From Cladobotryum mycophilum (Eukaryota > Ascomycota > Sordariomycetes > Hypocreales > Hypocreaceae): a stretch of DNA of 64,000 nucleotides. Under the pieces are notes generated by a model. The model made no database searches, was not told the DNA's origin, and worked only from the letters and a program-made list of their open reading frames with translations. The position numbers were made by a program, and so were the translations under genes. The stretch lies in contig JAVFKD010000016.1 of NCBI GenBank assembly GCA_036429605.1, positions 3,286,001 through 3,350,000 of the forward strand. Reading direction: 5' to 3'. Shown one piece after another: positions 44,237 through 54,651 of this stretch; position 1 is the first letter of the stretch; the number at the start of each line of letters is the position of its first letter.

Positions 44237-45937
44237 ATGTCTGGCTTTCAGATTCCTGGCCTTGGCCAGGCAAAGCCAAATGAAACGCTTCCACCATTAC
44301 CGCAGGACTTGGCTGTGGCTGCCGCGAGCGTTGCGGAGGACAACGAGATGAAAGATGCGAACCCACCACCCATAGACACCACACCAGCAGCCAATACAAA
44401 TGGCGAGCGTGCCAAGGCAGCCGTACCCGAGCAGTCAGAGGAAAACGAGACTTCAGATTCAATGGCAATTGATCAGCCCGAAAGTCCTCCCTCATTGACT
44501 CATGCACTTGAGGCCGCTATTGGCGGTTTAGGTGATGTCAGTGCCGAGCCACAGGCCGCTCCTGAGCCACAAGAGCAAGTCCCTCTTCAGCCCGACCAGA
44601 GCGAAAATCCTGAGTGGGAGCTTGATTCATCTCCCTACGAATCATCATCGGAATCGAGCAGTTCCGATTCCTCATCCGACGAAGACTCAGATAACGAAGG
44701 CTACGAGCTCCTGGGCGTGGAAGAAACAGCGCGCTTGCTCATGGAAACTGAAGGCGGTTCCGATGATGAAGGCGAAAGAGGAGGGAAAGCATCCGGGTCG
44801 GGTTACATGCGAACTAAGAATGAATTACCCGAGGAAGTTATTCCAAAGCCGGAGGTCATAATCACACCAGAGATGAAAGTAGAGGAGCTGGGAGCCATCG
44901 AACACATTGTTGAAAATATCATGCTCATAAAGGCTTTCACCCCCGGAGAGTACCAAGTCCTAGACACAGGATCGGTACTTTGCAACGCAGACCGGGTCGT
45001 CATTGGAGTCATTGCAGAGACAATTGGCAAAGTGCTCCAGCCGATGTACACTGTTCTGTTTAACTCTGAAGACGAGATCAAAGAGTTCGGCTTAGAAGTT
45101 GGGACTAAGGTTTTTTACCCGGTTGAGCATGCCTCATTCGTCTTCACAGAGCCCCTGAAGAGCCTAAAGGGCTCTGATGCCAGTAACCTACACGACGAGG
45201 AAATCGGAGATGAGGAGATGGAGTTCTCAGATGATGAGAAGGAGGCTGAGTATAAGAGGTCACAAAAACAGAAGAAGAAGGACAAGTGGAAGAACGGCAA
45301 GGATGCCAAGGAGCCTCATCCTCTACGGCAAGAGACATCAGTATCAGCATCGGCGGATGGCGGTCTAAATTATGATGAGGATGATGATGGGCCTTACAAG
45401 CCACTTGCTCGACCCGCTGGGTATGGTACTGGACCGATATCTACCGAGAGCTACGAACCTCCGCCACGATCGGGTTTCCAGCGCGGTAGAGGAAGGGACT
45501 TTAAAGGACGGGGTGGTCGAGGAAGAGGATCCGGCCGTGGCGGAAGGGGAGGCTATGGGGGCTCTAGGGATGGCTACTCATTACCTCCTCAGGGGAATAG
45601 CCAATATCCCCAACAGCCATCAGCACCACCAGCACCACCAGCCAGCTCCTGGAACCAACCCCCTTCTACCGGCGGCGCCGTACCGTCTCTACCAAACTTT
45701 GGCTTCCCACTCGCCGGATGGCCGCAGGCTCCTGCTCCTGCACAAGGCCAGACGGCGTCCGTTGTCCCTCCGCCCCCAGGCTGGCCTGTTCAAGCCCAGG
45801 GACAGCAACCCGCAGCAAGCGGTGCATTTGTCAATCCTGCTTTCTTTGCGGCATTGATGAACCAGATGCAGGCACAGGGCGGACAAGGTGCTTGGGGACA
45901 GCAGCCTCCTTCGCCTCCACCATCAGGCGGTCATTAA
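44237..45937 (+). CDS. NAF1: H/ACA RNP assembly factor NAF1
   Basis: Nuclear chaperone that binds Cbf5 and loads it on nascent H/ACA snoRNAs before exchange with Gar1. Single exon, 566 residues. The N-terminus (1-200) is acidic and disordered with a Ser/Asp stretch near 135-155. The Gar1-like core spans about 215-310: GAIEHIVENIMLIKAFTPGE, YQVLDTGSVLCNADRVVIGV, IAETIGKVLQPMYTVLFN and GTKVFYPVEHASFVFTEPLK. It is followed by an acidic Lys-rich segment, an RGG box (RGRGRDFKGRGGRGRGSGRG, about 415-440) and a Pro/Gln-rich tail. This order matches NAF1 rather than Gar1, which is much shorter. Confidence 0.93.
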   Translation: MSGFQIPGLGQAKPNETLPPLPQDLAVAAASVAEDNEMKDANPPPIDTTPAANTNGERAKAAVPEQSEENETSDSMAIDQPESPPSLTHALEAAIGGLGDVSAEPQAAPEPQEQVPLQPDQSENPEWELDSSPYESSSESSSSDSSSDEDSDNEGYELLGVEETARLLMETEGGSDDEGERGGKASGSGYMRTKNELPEEVIPKPEVIITPEMKVEELGAIEHIVENIMLIKAFTPGEYQVLDTGSVLCNADRVVIGVIAETIGKVLQPMYTVLFNSEDEIKEFGLEVGTKVFYPVEHASFVFTEPLKSLKGSDASNLHDEEIGDEEMEFSDDEKEAEYKRSQKQKKKDKWKNGKDAKEPHPLRQETSVSASADGGLNYDEDDDGPYKPLARPAGYGTGPISTESYEPPPRSGFQRGRGRDFKGRGGRGRGSGRGGRGGYGGSRDGYSLPPQGNSQYPQQPSAPPAPPASSWNQPPSTGGAVPSLPNFGFPLAGWPQAPAPAQGQTASVVPPPPGWPVQAQGQQPAASGAFVNPAFFAALMNQMQAQGGQGAWGQQPPSPPPSGGH

Positions 45938-46849
45938 AGCTACGCAGTCATGTAATGAACTATAGATCACTTGAATTTTTCAGCCTGGTATCACTCTGTC
46001 TACATATTTGTCTACATAGCCACGTGTAGAGAATTTCTCGCAAACAGTTCTAGAGCTTGTATCTACCTCTAATTTCTGATCATAGGATATCATACTCGAT
46101 GTATAAAGTACCGTGAAAGCGTAGCCGTAAACCTGCATTCGCCATACTCCGCGCATATGATCCTAAGAAGAGATCTGATCTATTTTGTTCTATAAATTCT
46201 TTCTTTAATTAGTCTTTGTATAATTCATATTAGGGTGGCTTAACAGCGCCAGGAAATTCCTGAATGAACATCGATAAAGGGTCTCGCATAGGTACAAAGG
46301 AAACCGGTTATTGAATTGAAGAATAAAGGGCCAGTCTTTACTTGTTGGCTACGATTTCGTGATCCTGAAGCGAATTCTTCCACGCCCTCGCTTTGTGTTC
46401 CCCCTCTCAATGAACCATAGCTATCTTGATCTTGGTGTAAAAAGCGAATTGATGCTGGTATTGGATTTGCCAAAGATTCCTGTGGTTCTACAAAAAATGT
46501 TCTATGACGTGTTGAACGCTTTCAGTCAGTCTTTGTGGTTTTCCATTATGTTGATTGGCTTGCAGAGTAACAAACTGCTAAACTAAAGACCTCGTTTGCA
46601 ATTCAACAGGGAATCAAAGAATACTTGTTTGAACAAGTAATACACTCATTGTTTCGCAAAATGAACAATCGCAACGGTAAGAGGAATAAAGGCGTCATAT
46701 AGTCTGTGATGGGAGATATAACTAGCTACGCATCATGTATTCATCACCATCACTTCCAGCATCCACTCGACAGCAATCTACTTTTGCATATCTCAACACC
46801 CCAAAACTCTCATTAGTTGTCACTACCAGTCCACATTCCCAACGCCACC
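45938..46849. other. Intergenic
   Basis: NAF1 3' flank (AT-rich) and promoter of the basic protein gene. ORFs at 46240-46586 on both strands are short and unsupported. Confidence 0.4.
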
Positions 46850-47770
46850 ATGACTACAACACGTAAATCATCCCACAAATCCCTTGCGAGCAAAGCCCAA
46901 AGAAAGCCCTGTTACAAGGCAGCGCGACAGACCGAAACTCCTTCCAAGCATTCCAGGCGTTCCAACGCTCCTTCACCCGAAATAATCCTCAACGATGATG
47001 TTGAGGCCACTGATGACCTGTCTACTGACTTGGAGGATTGCTCCACCAAAGGAGTAGAAAAACAATCGGCCGCTGATGCGGAGCAGCTGGATGCCTCGCC
47101 ATCGAACCCAAAACTCGTCGCCCCTATTACTCCAGCTGCAAAGGGAAAATCCAAGCCCAAGACCCCAGAGCCCGCGGCACCAAAGAAGCCCAGATCAACC
47201 AAGGCCAAGCCTGCTGCTGCCGTTGACACCGCCAAAGGACGTTCACGCACACGCAAACCTGTCCCTACCACAACAAGGCAACTCAGGCCGCGAAAGGCTC
47301 AACCGTCGCCAACGCCGGCCAAGAGAGCCGCCAAGAGAGTTGCTGAAGATCAAGAGACCGGAGGGGACAAGAAGAGGCAGAAGGTTGTCAAATTCGATTC
47401 TGCTAATTTAGAAAAGGCAAAAAAGGACGCAGCAGAGGCACGTCTTGACCCGCATATCAAGGGGCTAAAGTCACCCAATGGTAGACGTGCCACGGGTCGA
47501 CCTCCAAGCAAAATCGCTCCACGGACCAAGGCATCTAAAAGCGCTCGACTATCGAAGCTTCGGGAGGTGTCTACCAATGACAGCAACTCCCATCTCCCCA
47601 CGCAGCCAGAGGAGTCCGACAAGGAGAAGAGTCCGGACCGAAAGCGTAAGCGCGCCGCTTCAGACCCCGGCAAACAACAGTCCAAGTCACAGAGAACTCG
47701 CAGAGCTAATTCCGAGCCTCCGGCTGACACAACTTCTTCCCCTAACGTTAGTTCCGATAACGAGTCCTAG
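46850..47770 (+). CDS. Basic low-complexity nuclear protein with an AT-hook-like motif, function unknown
   Basis: Single-exon ORF of 306 residues from the ATG at 46850, which has a near-perfect start context (GCCACCATGA). Rich in Lys, Arg, Ser, Pro and Ala throughout, with an acidic island at about 45-75 (DDVEATDDLSTDLEDC). Basic clusters such as KPRSTKAKP, KRAAKRVAED and DRKRKRAAS look like nuclear localisation signals. RRATGRPPSKI (about residues 218-228) contains the Gly-Arg-Pro core of an AT-hook minor-groove binder. No folded domain is evident. Chromatin-associated function is an inference from composition. Confidence 0.62.
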   Translation: MTTTRKSSHKSLASKAQRKPCYKAARQTETPSKHSRRSNAPSPEIILNDDVEATDDLSTDLEDCSTKGVEKQSAADAEQLDASPSNPKLVAPITPAAKGKSKPKTPEPAAPKKPRSTKAKPAAAVDTAKGRSRTRKPVPTTTRQLRPRKAQPSPTPAKRAAKRVAEDQETGGDKKRQKVVKFDSANLEKAKKDAAEARLDPHIKGLKSPNGRRATGRPPSKIAPRTKASKSARLSKLREVSTNDSNSHLPTQPEESDKEKSPDRKRKRAASDPGKQQSKSQRTRRANSEPPADTTSSPNVSSDNES

Positions 47771-48304
47771 TCATGTCTATCATCCACCTTTCTACATCTC
47801 AACCATGAGTAAGTTTTGGTACCTTGGATATCTGGGAAGACACTAGCAAGTACACAAACCCTTGGCCACGTGTCGATTGATGATACTGTCTGAGATAAAC
47901 AGGAAGGAAACAAGTATGACTGTTCTTGGATATATGGCTGGTTATTGTCAGGGTCATTTTTTTCTGTTGGAGAGACTAGTGTGATTTCATTAGAGTTGAA
48001 ATAAATTGAGTAAAGTGTATTTCATAAATAAGAGACAGGGAGCTGTGAAGTTTGCTGAGTGTAATTAGGACGTAGTTCTAGTGCAAAGTTGTGCAGTCGT
48101 ATAAGCAACGGCTTGAGAATGATATCGAATTTTGAGATTGCAAGATGCTATCACATTGGTGGTTAAAGTGAAACTCTAGAGGAAGGAGGAGCGGTACAAA
48201 CATCTTTTGATGTATGTTAACGATATATCTAAATGCCAGGGCCTTGGTGGTTGTGTGTTGGTGGGAAGTTTGCCGTTTTGCTTCCCGGGTATCTTCAATC
48301 GTGC
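47771..48304. other. Intergenic between convergent genes
   Basis: Convergent 3' flanks of the basic protein gene and PSF2. No feature is supported. Confidence 0.4.
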
Positions 48305-49167
48305 TCATAATCCCATATCATCGTCGCTAGGTTCATCATCCATATCCTGACCTCCACGCTCTTCTTCTTCTTCGCGCCGTGCTGCTTCGGTGCTGGCACC
48401 AATTTTGCGTACGCCTTCGACAACGCCCGTAACAAAGCCTCTACTTTCTGCCAGCTCCATTGCTCCCACACCTCGTAAACTCATGACACCATCAATGCCG
48501 CCCTCCAGCTGTGCCGTACTCGACCGCATCTTGGCAGCTCTAGCTTCTTGTAGATCCCGCAGTAGTGAACGGACCTCGGAGGATGAGTGGACATCATCGC
48601 TTGCATGTGCAAGCAGCATCTCGGCTAGTTCAAACCAATGATAGGGTAAGGCACCCGCAGGTGCGGTGGACGTGCAGGAGGGTAGGAACGGCGGGGACAA
48701 GATTATATCATTGTCAAAGGAGTTGAGCCTCCTAGAATTTCCGCGGCTATCGGCATGAACTGGTGGCGGCGGCGGTGGAGCCCAACCCTTGGGGTCGGTC
48801 GTGGTCTCGTGGAAGATGATATCGCGAAGAGAGTCGGGATGGAGCCAGGGAGGAGGGACGATGTTGGCACGCCTCTGTTTCTTCAGTAGAATGGCAAGCC
48901 ACAGCGGCAAATTGGTTCGATGGGGTGGGCGAAGCGTCGCTGTCGTACCCTATGGCCATAGTTAGAGAGAGTAGAGACAGAGGGAGGGAGGTGGTGGTGC
49001 TTGAAGCTGTAGCACGCGCGGGAGCTACCCTTGGAGGAGCGTGTTTCACTCACGGAAAGAAGATGAATGCTGTCAAGCCGCTGTCGTGGAACAACAGTGA
49101 CAAGCTCCATTTCACACAAAAAGGCGACCTCGGAGGGCACAAGGCCAGGTGGTAGGGGCAAGGCCAT
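48305..49167 (-). CDS. PSF2: DNA replication complex GINS protein Psf2
   Basis: Subunit of the GINS tetramer, part of the CMG replicative helicase. Minus-strand exons 49167-49054 and 48949-48305 join in phase 0 to give 252 residues. The first exon is MALPLPPGLVPSEVAFLCEM followed by ELVTVVPRQRLDSIHLLS, the Psf2 beginning. The second continues GTTATLRPPHRTNLPLWLAI, LLKKQRRANIVPPPWL, and then LPYHWFELAEMLLAHASDD with SSEVRSLLRDLQEARAAKMR. A Pro-rich insert (residues about 85-120) and an acidic tail ending in DDEPSDDDMGL are typical of filamentous fungi. The intron (48950-49053, 104 nt) has GTGAGT and CATAG ends. Confidence 0.93.
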
Positions 49168-49705
49168 GGGGAGGAGTTGAGGGTGTTATGGTTGAAGAAG
49201 CTGTAAGGTAGAGAGGTACGGGTGCAGGTGCGTTTATCGTCGCGTTGTTGATTCGACATTGCATTCGTAGAGGTTGTGCCCCTCCATGAATTTACTTTTG
49301 GCAGTCACGACTCACGATGAACCCCACCATCGCACCTCCAGCTTCTAAGACCTTCAGCAGCACTTACCGGGTTAGTACCTCCCAAGTACTAGGTAGTACT
49401 TGCCCAGTTCCTTGAGGCTTGAGGTACCTGCTCTCTACCAGGTACTCTATACATGAGATTAGTACCTGGCAGTACTCTCCGTACTTGGGCATTGATTTCT
49501 CCCATAAACAACACAACTTCAACACGTTGAGTTGACCTTGAAATTATATTCTATTTTTCATTAAGTTATTGTGTTTACTCGCCCCCAAAAAGTATGCTCG
49601 CATCATGCTCAAAATAAATCAAATCATTCTTTCCTTTATGGTTGCGTTTCCACCAGGCAAAAACATCCTTGACTCCTGTCCTCTATTATACCAACTGCGC
49701 GACTG
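49168..49705. promoter_or_regulatory. PSF2 upstream region with AGTACT/GGTACC cluster
   Basis: Between PSF2 (minus strand) and the 3' end of the Zn2Cys6 gene. The stretch 49374-49488 holds about nine GTAC-centred words (AGTACT, GGTACC, AGTACC) in 115 nt, many palindromic. It lies 200-320 bp upstream of the PSF2 ATG. No gene is supported. Confidence 0.5.
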
Positions 49706-50821
49706 TCATAAATTCGTTTCCCCGATAGGATTATTCGTTATTCGATCAATATTAGTGGCCATTTGAACAAAGGCCTCGAGGTATCCTGCTCGCTCCTTAT
49801 TCAAGTCTGGTGAATCTGCCTGGAGCATCAGAAACTGCAGAGCACACCGCAGCTCAGCCTGCAAGCTGCTCGACATGCCTCCAGCCCTCGGGTGTGTTTC
49901 CTGGAGCTCGTGAAGCATCCTTTCCCCGTTCCATAGGTGAGCCTCGGCCGCTTTTGTATCCTGGTTCATAATCTCGAAAATGACGAAGAACATGGAGCAT
50001 AAGATGGCCGAGCGAAGGGCATCCTCGCTAGCACTGGCCTCTCTCACCAACCTGAGAGCCTGACCGTAATGGGATAGTGCCTTGCCATAATGATTTCCTT
50101 CAAGGCCAACGGCTGAATTGGCGAATATAAGGGTGAGAACAGCAGTGTTGGCATATCGTACGGCCAAATTATCGCGAACGAGAGCTGGGACTGTCTCTCT
50201 CCAGAAGTCGGCCTCGAAGGCCCTGCTATCCGGAATCGATGATCGAGACTCCATCTGCATCTCTAGCTGGCCAAGAATTGGTTGCAGGACCTCGATTGTC
50301 TCTTCGCAATGCGACGTTATGAAAGCGCTCGATAATCCTGGACTTGTCGGATAAGAGGTGCAACCGTCGTTGGAGATGGGGCTCGGGCAACCGCTAGAGT
50401 CCACGTCACCGGATGCTGCGGGGGATCCTAATGGGCTGCTGAAGGGTGTCGTAATGATGGGCTCGGGTGTCGAGGAACCTGAGTGATTAAGGTCTTCGTA
50501 GCCGCCGCAAGTTCCGATCCATTTCAAGCACTTTTTGCAGCTCGGCTTCGTTTCGTCGCACTTCAAGTGACGTCTCCTATCAAAAGCAACACCGTGTTAG
50601 GGAACTGTGCCAGATAGATTGCTGAAGGAATACTATTGGCAGACTCACTTGCCTAAAAGAAAACCGGTTTGTCAGTTTTGTGCTCCCCTAATCACTTCAA
50701 CCCCTGGTCCAGATGTGGATTTTGATCTTCAGGATCACTCACAGGTAATGCATCCGGTGCGTACTTTGGGCAATTTGGCACGGGTGCTTTTCGGCCTTTT
50801 GGTCAAAGAGAAGCTCGTTAT
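49706..50821 (-). CDS. Zn2Cys6 transcription factor with a 4-nt micro-exon; 5' end uncertain, C-terminus short
   Basis: Fungal binuclear zinc-cluster regulator, target unknown. Exons on the minus strand are about 50821-50743, the micro-exon 50652-50649 (GCAA) and 50576-49706. Joined, they read KLPKVRTGCITCKRRHLKCD, ETKPSCKKCLKWIGTCGG, the canonical C-x2-C-x6-C-x6-C-x2-C-x6-C cluster; without the micro-exon the frame hits TGA at once. The rest is a fungal-specific regulatory domain with AFEADFWRETVPALVRDNLA and QALRLVREASASEDALRSAI. The protein is about 317 residues and ends GETNL, shorter than usual for this subfamily. No in-frame ATG precedes the cluster: upstream frame is ATA ACG AGC at 50821, where ATG would be expected, with an in-frame stop beyond. 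Either a first exon is missed, the start is non-AUG, or the start codon is lost. Confidence 0.75.
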
Positions 50822-53180
50822 AAAGGGCTTTTCTGGGTTGCTTATTGACCGTACATGTCAGCCTATGCCGCTATTAAAAAGCCCTGCTTGACACGAATCG
50901 CCAACACACCTTGCATGGACCCTAGTCGCTGCTACTGAAGTATGACCTTTTTTCTCCATTGGAATAGGGAAGGCGATTAGGCTATACAAAGGGGGTCGAA
51001 TATCGAACGTTACGCAGAATCTCGAGGAAAGAAGAGTCGTGCGACCAACGGCGGACATGGGCTTGTATAAGGGACGACATCGCATATCTAGCGTTGCAAT
51101 GGCTGCCGTCCGTCTCGCATCCGAAGATCCTGCTTCTTCTTCGGAACCCACGAAGATCAGGGTCTCTGCTGCCGGTAAGCAGCCACCCCACGTTTAAGTC
51201 CAGCGGCATCTAGTGGTTTGGAATAATACCTAAACCTCCCCACTGAGACGACCTTGTGTTGCATCGGTACTTTCCATCAATCAAGTTGTCTTTACTACGG
51301 TTGACCCTCCTTCTACTACGTCGCAAATACAAACGATCGCGGGCGTCTTGACGTAAGGAGTCACGCATTGACTCTCTGCATCTTCTCCGAATGGCCGTTC
51401 TAGTTCCCCTCCTATAGGTGGACCACTTTAAGAACTAAGGTCCTTGAGAGCAATAGGTTGTCCCACACCTCCCATCGGTTTCAGAGTCGCGCCCTTTGCC
51501 GGCCGAGACTCTAGATTTTGGAAATGGCCGTCAACCCTCCAACAGTCTATTGGAACCAAAACTCCAGACCCTGTGTGACCAGTTCATATTGCTAGTGGCG
51601 ATTCGAGTTCGGGTGCATTGTGGGACGCCAAGCATAACCTTAGATCCAGTGCAAAATGATCAAGAGAAAGAAGAAGAAGGGGGAAAAAAACAAGAGTCAA
51701 AATGACTTCCTTACGGTTGAGGTAGTACTGCCGAAAACTGCAGCACAGTCTTCTACCAACGTGCTCGACTTCTGCAGCAAATGATAGCTGCCAGCTCAAG
51801 AAGACAAACACCTATTTGATCTAGCCGTCATAGAGGCATTTTCGTCGACTGCCCATGAACCGGCGATAGTTCGTTGCCACCCCCGATCTACTAATGTCTT
51901 GTAACACAGAGGCCCCAGCAAAGCCTCCGCAACTCATCAACTGAAAAGTAGCTGAAGATGCACATCATTGGCGACTTAGCGGATCAGTAGTGCATCCTCG
52001 GCAGATATAGTATAAATGATTCTCCGCCTGGATCTCATCGGCATGTCCGGTTGTTGAGACATGAATGCTGAAGAGTTGCCATCCCGTGATGCGCTTTGAT
52101 ACTATTCCCCTATCCCAGTTGGACCCTTATTTTTTCCTCAGTCAAAAAACGTCAGCGCCTGGGAAATAAGCGGCAAGCTACCTGCATAGCAACGAATCCA
52201 ACGGCTCGTCGGGCCCGCTCAGCGTTGCCTCTTTTGCCTCTACAAGCAGCATAACGCAAATTACTTGTAATGGAAGGGCGCCATCTTCAAACGTTATTCG
52301 TGGGCCAAAGACAGAATACGAGAGAATGCGAGTGTGTGTGTGTCCCGAAATTATCATTCCACTGCAGCGCCATTCCGGAGCGACATTCAACGGCAGAAAA
52401 ATGCTTGTTCAGGTTGCGTTTATACAACCTAAGCACGCCGTCATATTACAACTTACGTGGATGTATGACTGCGGTTCGGAGTACTCCGTGCAAACTCCTA
52501 CATGACAATTTCTCCCGCATCGGAAGCCATCACATCCGGGCTATTATATGTTATTACTTGGCACCGCCGTGATGGTGGTGTCCATGAACGCGTACTATAA
52601 TGAGTCGCATTTTGTTCAAATTTGTCCATCATAGAGCCGGAACCCACCCGGTGCCCGCTTGGGATCTTTGAGCTAATAATCACCCTCCCTGATAGTTTGG
52701 CCTGTGATTGGAAGATGTACAAGTACGATCCCACGATCATCTCTCCAAATGAACAATAGCCTATCGGCAGCTTCCGGAATCCTCTCGCCGAGTGACTGTG
52801 ATGGGGAGGAGGGGAGCCTCAACGTTAAAAAGGACGACCTTTCACTCCATCTCGAAGGTGCGGCATTTGAGCTCTTTGACACGAAAAAAGGACTCTACCT
52901 GCAGTTGTGAGATTGTGTCATCTGCACGATTAAAACCAGGAAGGAAAGAAAAAAAAAAGGAGAAGAAAAATCTTTCCCACACGGCACAGCACGCAACAGG
53001 GAACAAAAAAACAAACAACATAAGTGGATCTCACCACCACAACCACGACTAGTACACGATCTGTCTCAGACCAACGCTCTAAGACCTGTCGTGATATTTT
53101 CCTTTCTGAGAAGGACCCTGAAAAGGTCAACAAAGCTACTTGCAAGGAAAAGCAAAGAAGAGACAAAAAAGCAAGCAAAC
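50822..53180. other. Intergenic (2.4 kb) between two divergent genes
   Basis: Upstream of the minus-strand Zn2Cys6 gene and the plus-strand acetyltransferase gene. Only short, unsupported ORFs. The segment 52900-53180 is the A-rich leader of the acetyltransferase gene. Confidence 0.4.
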
Positions 53181-54383
53181 ATGTCTTCAAAGTTGAGCCT
53201 CCCAAGCCCTTCGTCCCCAGCCATCGTTCTCACCAATCCTACGCCGGACGAACGAGCTCGCACTTGGTCTTACAGCTATCCAGAGTGGGGACACGGCTTG
53301 ACTCTCCAGGGCTACCTCGACAGGGAAGCTTACTTGCTCACCATACCACTGGCTCGGCACGGCGGTATCACGAACTGGATCCTAACTGACACTGACACTG
53401 ACGCTGGCACTGGCACTGACTCTGTGTCAACATCATCTGCCGTCGACAGACCCGTATTGGCCTCGTGCGAAACGCTCCGCAAGCGAGCCATCGCCAGGGG
53501 CAAGGATGGCATCGTCAGGGACGTCTGGGCCCATGGCGTGGCCAGCGTCTTCACCTATGAGGAATTTCGGGGCAGGGGCTATGCCGGCAAGATGATGGCC
53601 CTTTTGCGAGATCGCTTGGCTAGGCTCCAGCAGGAGTCCGGCGAGGCCGTCTGCTCCGTTCTATTTTCCGATATTGGGAAGAAATTTTACGCGAAAGCCG
53701 GATGGATCCCCATGGGCAACACGCATCTCGAGTTCCCTGCTGCTGCCAGGGAAGCGGAGGAGGCCATCACGACTCATGACTCTGTCAAGATCGTACGCGA
53801 CGATGACCTGCCAGCACTAGCCGAGGTTGACGAGCGGCTTCTGCGCAGGGAATTGGAAGCGCCTAGCGCGGAAGATGCATCTAAAATTCGCGTCGCCGTT
53901 TGTCCCGACCTGGATACTTTTCTCTGGCAGTTTCGCCGCGAGGATTTTATCTGCAACCTGGCATTTGGACGCAAGCCCACCGTTCGCGGTGCGGTGTACA
54001 CGCCCCCCGCCTCTCCTCCCAACACTCGCGTCTGGGCGCTCTGGGTGCGGAACTACTACGGTGGCGTAGAGAAGCCCGAGAACAACATCTTGAGCTTCAT
54101 CAGGTTTGTCGTCGAAGATGCGAGTATTTCCGATGAAGACTTGTCGAGCGCTATTAATAGCATTCTGGGTGTTGCTCGGAATGAGGCCAGAGACTGGCAC
54201 ATCACCAAGATTCAGATGTGGAATCCAAGCGAGAGAGTGAGACGGCTGGTTGAACAGACGCAGGGCCTAGATGCCAGGTTTGTTGTTAGAGAAGATTCCA
54301 ACATTGCTAGCATAAATTGGTTCGGCGAAGGCTCCGTCGATGATGTAGAATGGGTGGCTAACGAGAAGTATGTGTGGTGTTGA
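53181..54383 (+). CDS. GNAT-family acetyltransferase, Lyc1-like
   Basis: Probable lysine N6-acetyltransferase-like protein of the Yarrowia LYC1 family, which acetylates free lysine as the first step of its breakdown; the substrate here is not proven. Single exon, 400 residues from the ATG at 53181 (AACATGT context). The family opening is NPTPDERARTWSYSYPEWGH followed by REAYLLTIPLARHGGITNWI. The acetyl-CoA motif A lies at about residues 120-145: VFTYEEFRGRGYAGKMMALL. The domain continues VLFSDIGKKFYAKAGWIPMG. An insertion TDTDTDAGTGTDSVST (about 71-86) is encoded by a short CACTGA/CTGGCA tandem and is probably length-variable. The C-terminal half (LWVRNYYGG, WHITKIQMWNPSERVRRL) is characteristic of the family. 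Confidence 0.85.
   Translation: MSSKLSLPSPSSPAIVLTNPTPDERARTWSYSYPEWGHGLTLQGYLDREAYLLTIPLARHGGITNWILTDTDTDAGTGTDSVSTSSAVDRPVLASCETLRKRAIARGKDGIVRDVWAHGVASVFTYEEFRGRGYAGKMMALLRDRLARLQQESGEAVCSVLFSDIGKKFYAKAGWIPMGNTHLEFPAAAREAEEAITTHDSVKIVRDDDLPALAEVDERLLRRELEAPSAEDASKIRVAVCPDLDTFLWQFRREDFICNLAFGRKPTVRGAVYTPPASPPNTRVWALWVRNYYGGVEKPENNILSFIRFVVEDASISDEDLSSAINSILGVARNEARDWHITKIQMWNPSERVRRLVEQTQGLDARFVVREDSNIASINWFGEGSVDDVEWVANEKYVWC
53384..53424 (+). repeat. Intragenic ACTG(A/G)C minisatellite in the Lyc1-like gene
   Basis: About six hexamer-like units of ACTGAC and CTGGCA in frame, encoding Thr-Asp and Gly-Thr pairs between two conserved blocks. Length change would stay in frame when whole hexamers are gained or lost. 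Confidence 0.75.
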
Positions 54384-54651
54384 GCACTTTTTTTTTTTTT
54401 TTTGGAATAAAGCATAGCACGGCGAGATCTGAATGCCTGGACTTCATTTCATAGAACTAGAACACACCATGCATACAGCAAAGTATACAAGACCATGAAA
54501 GCATGTTGTCATAACGCATTTGATTCGTACTTTCTCGCTCTCTTGTGAACATCAAGTCAAAATGTCAAATCCCAGCAGAGCACAGAAACTATCCTTTACA
54601 TACAAACTCCAACCATCTTCCATCTTTTATCTTTAGCTTTCTCTATTTTTT

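Noticed and set aside
46817..46849. N-terminal extension of the basic nuclear protein
   Set aside because: It would start with TTG; the ATG at 46850 has an excellent context and is preferred.
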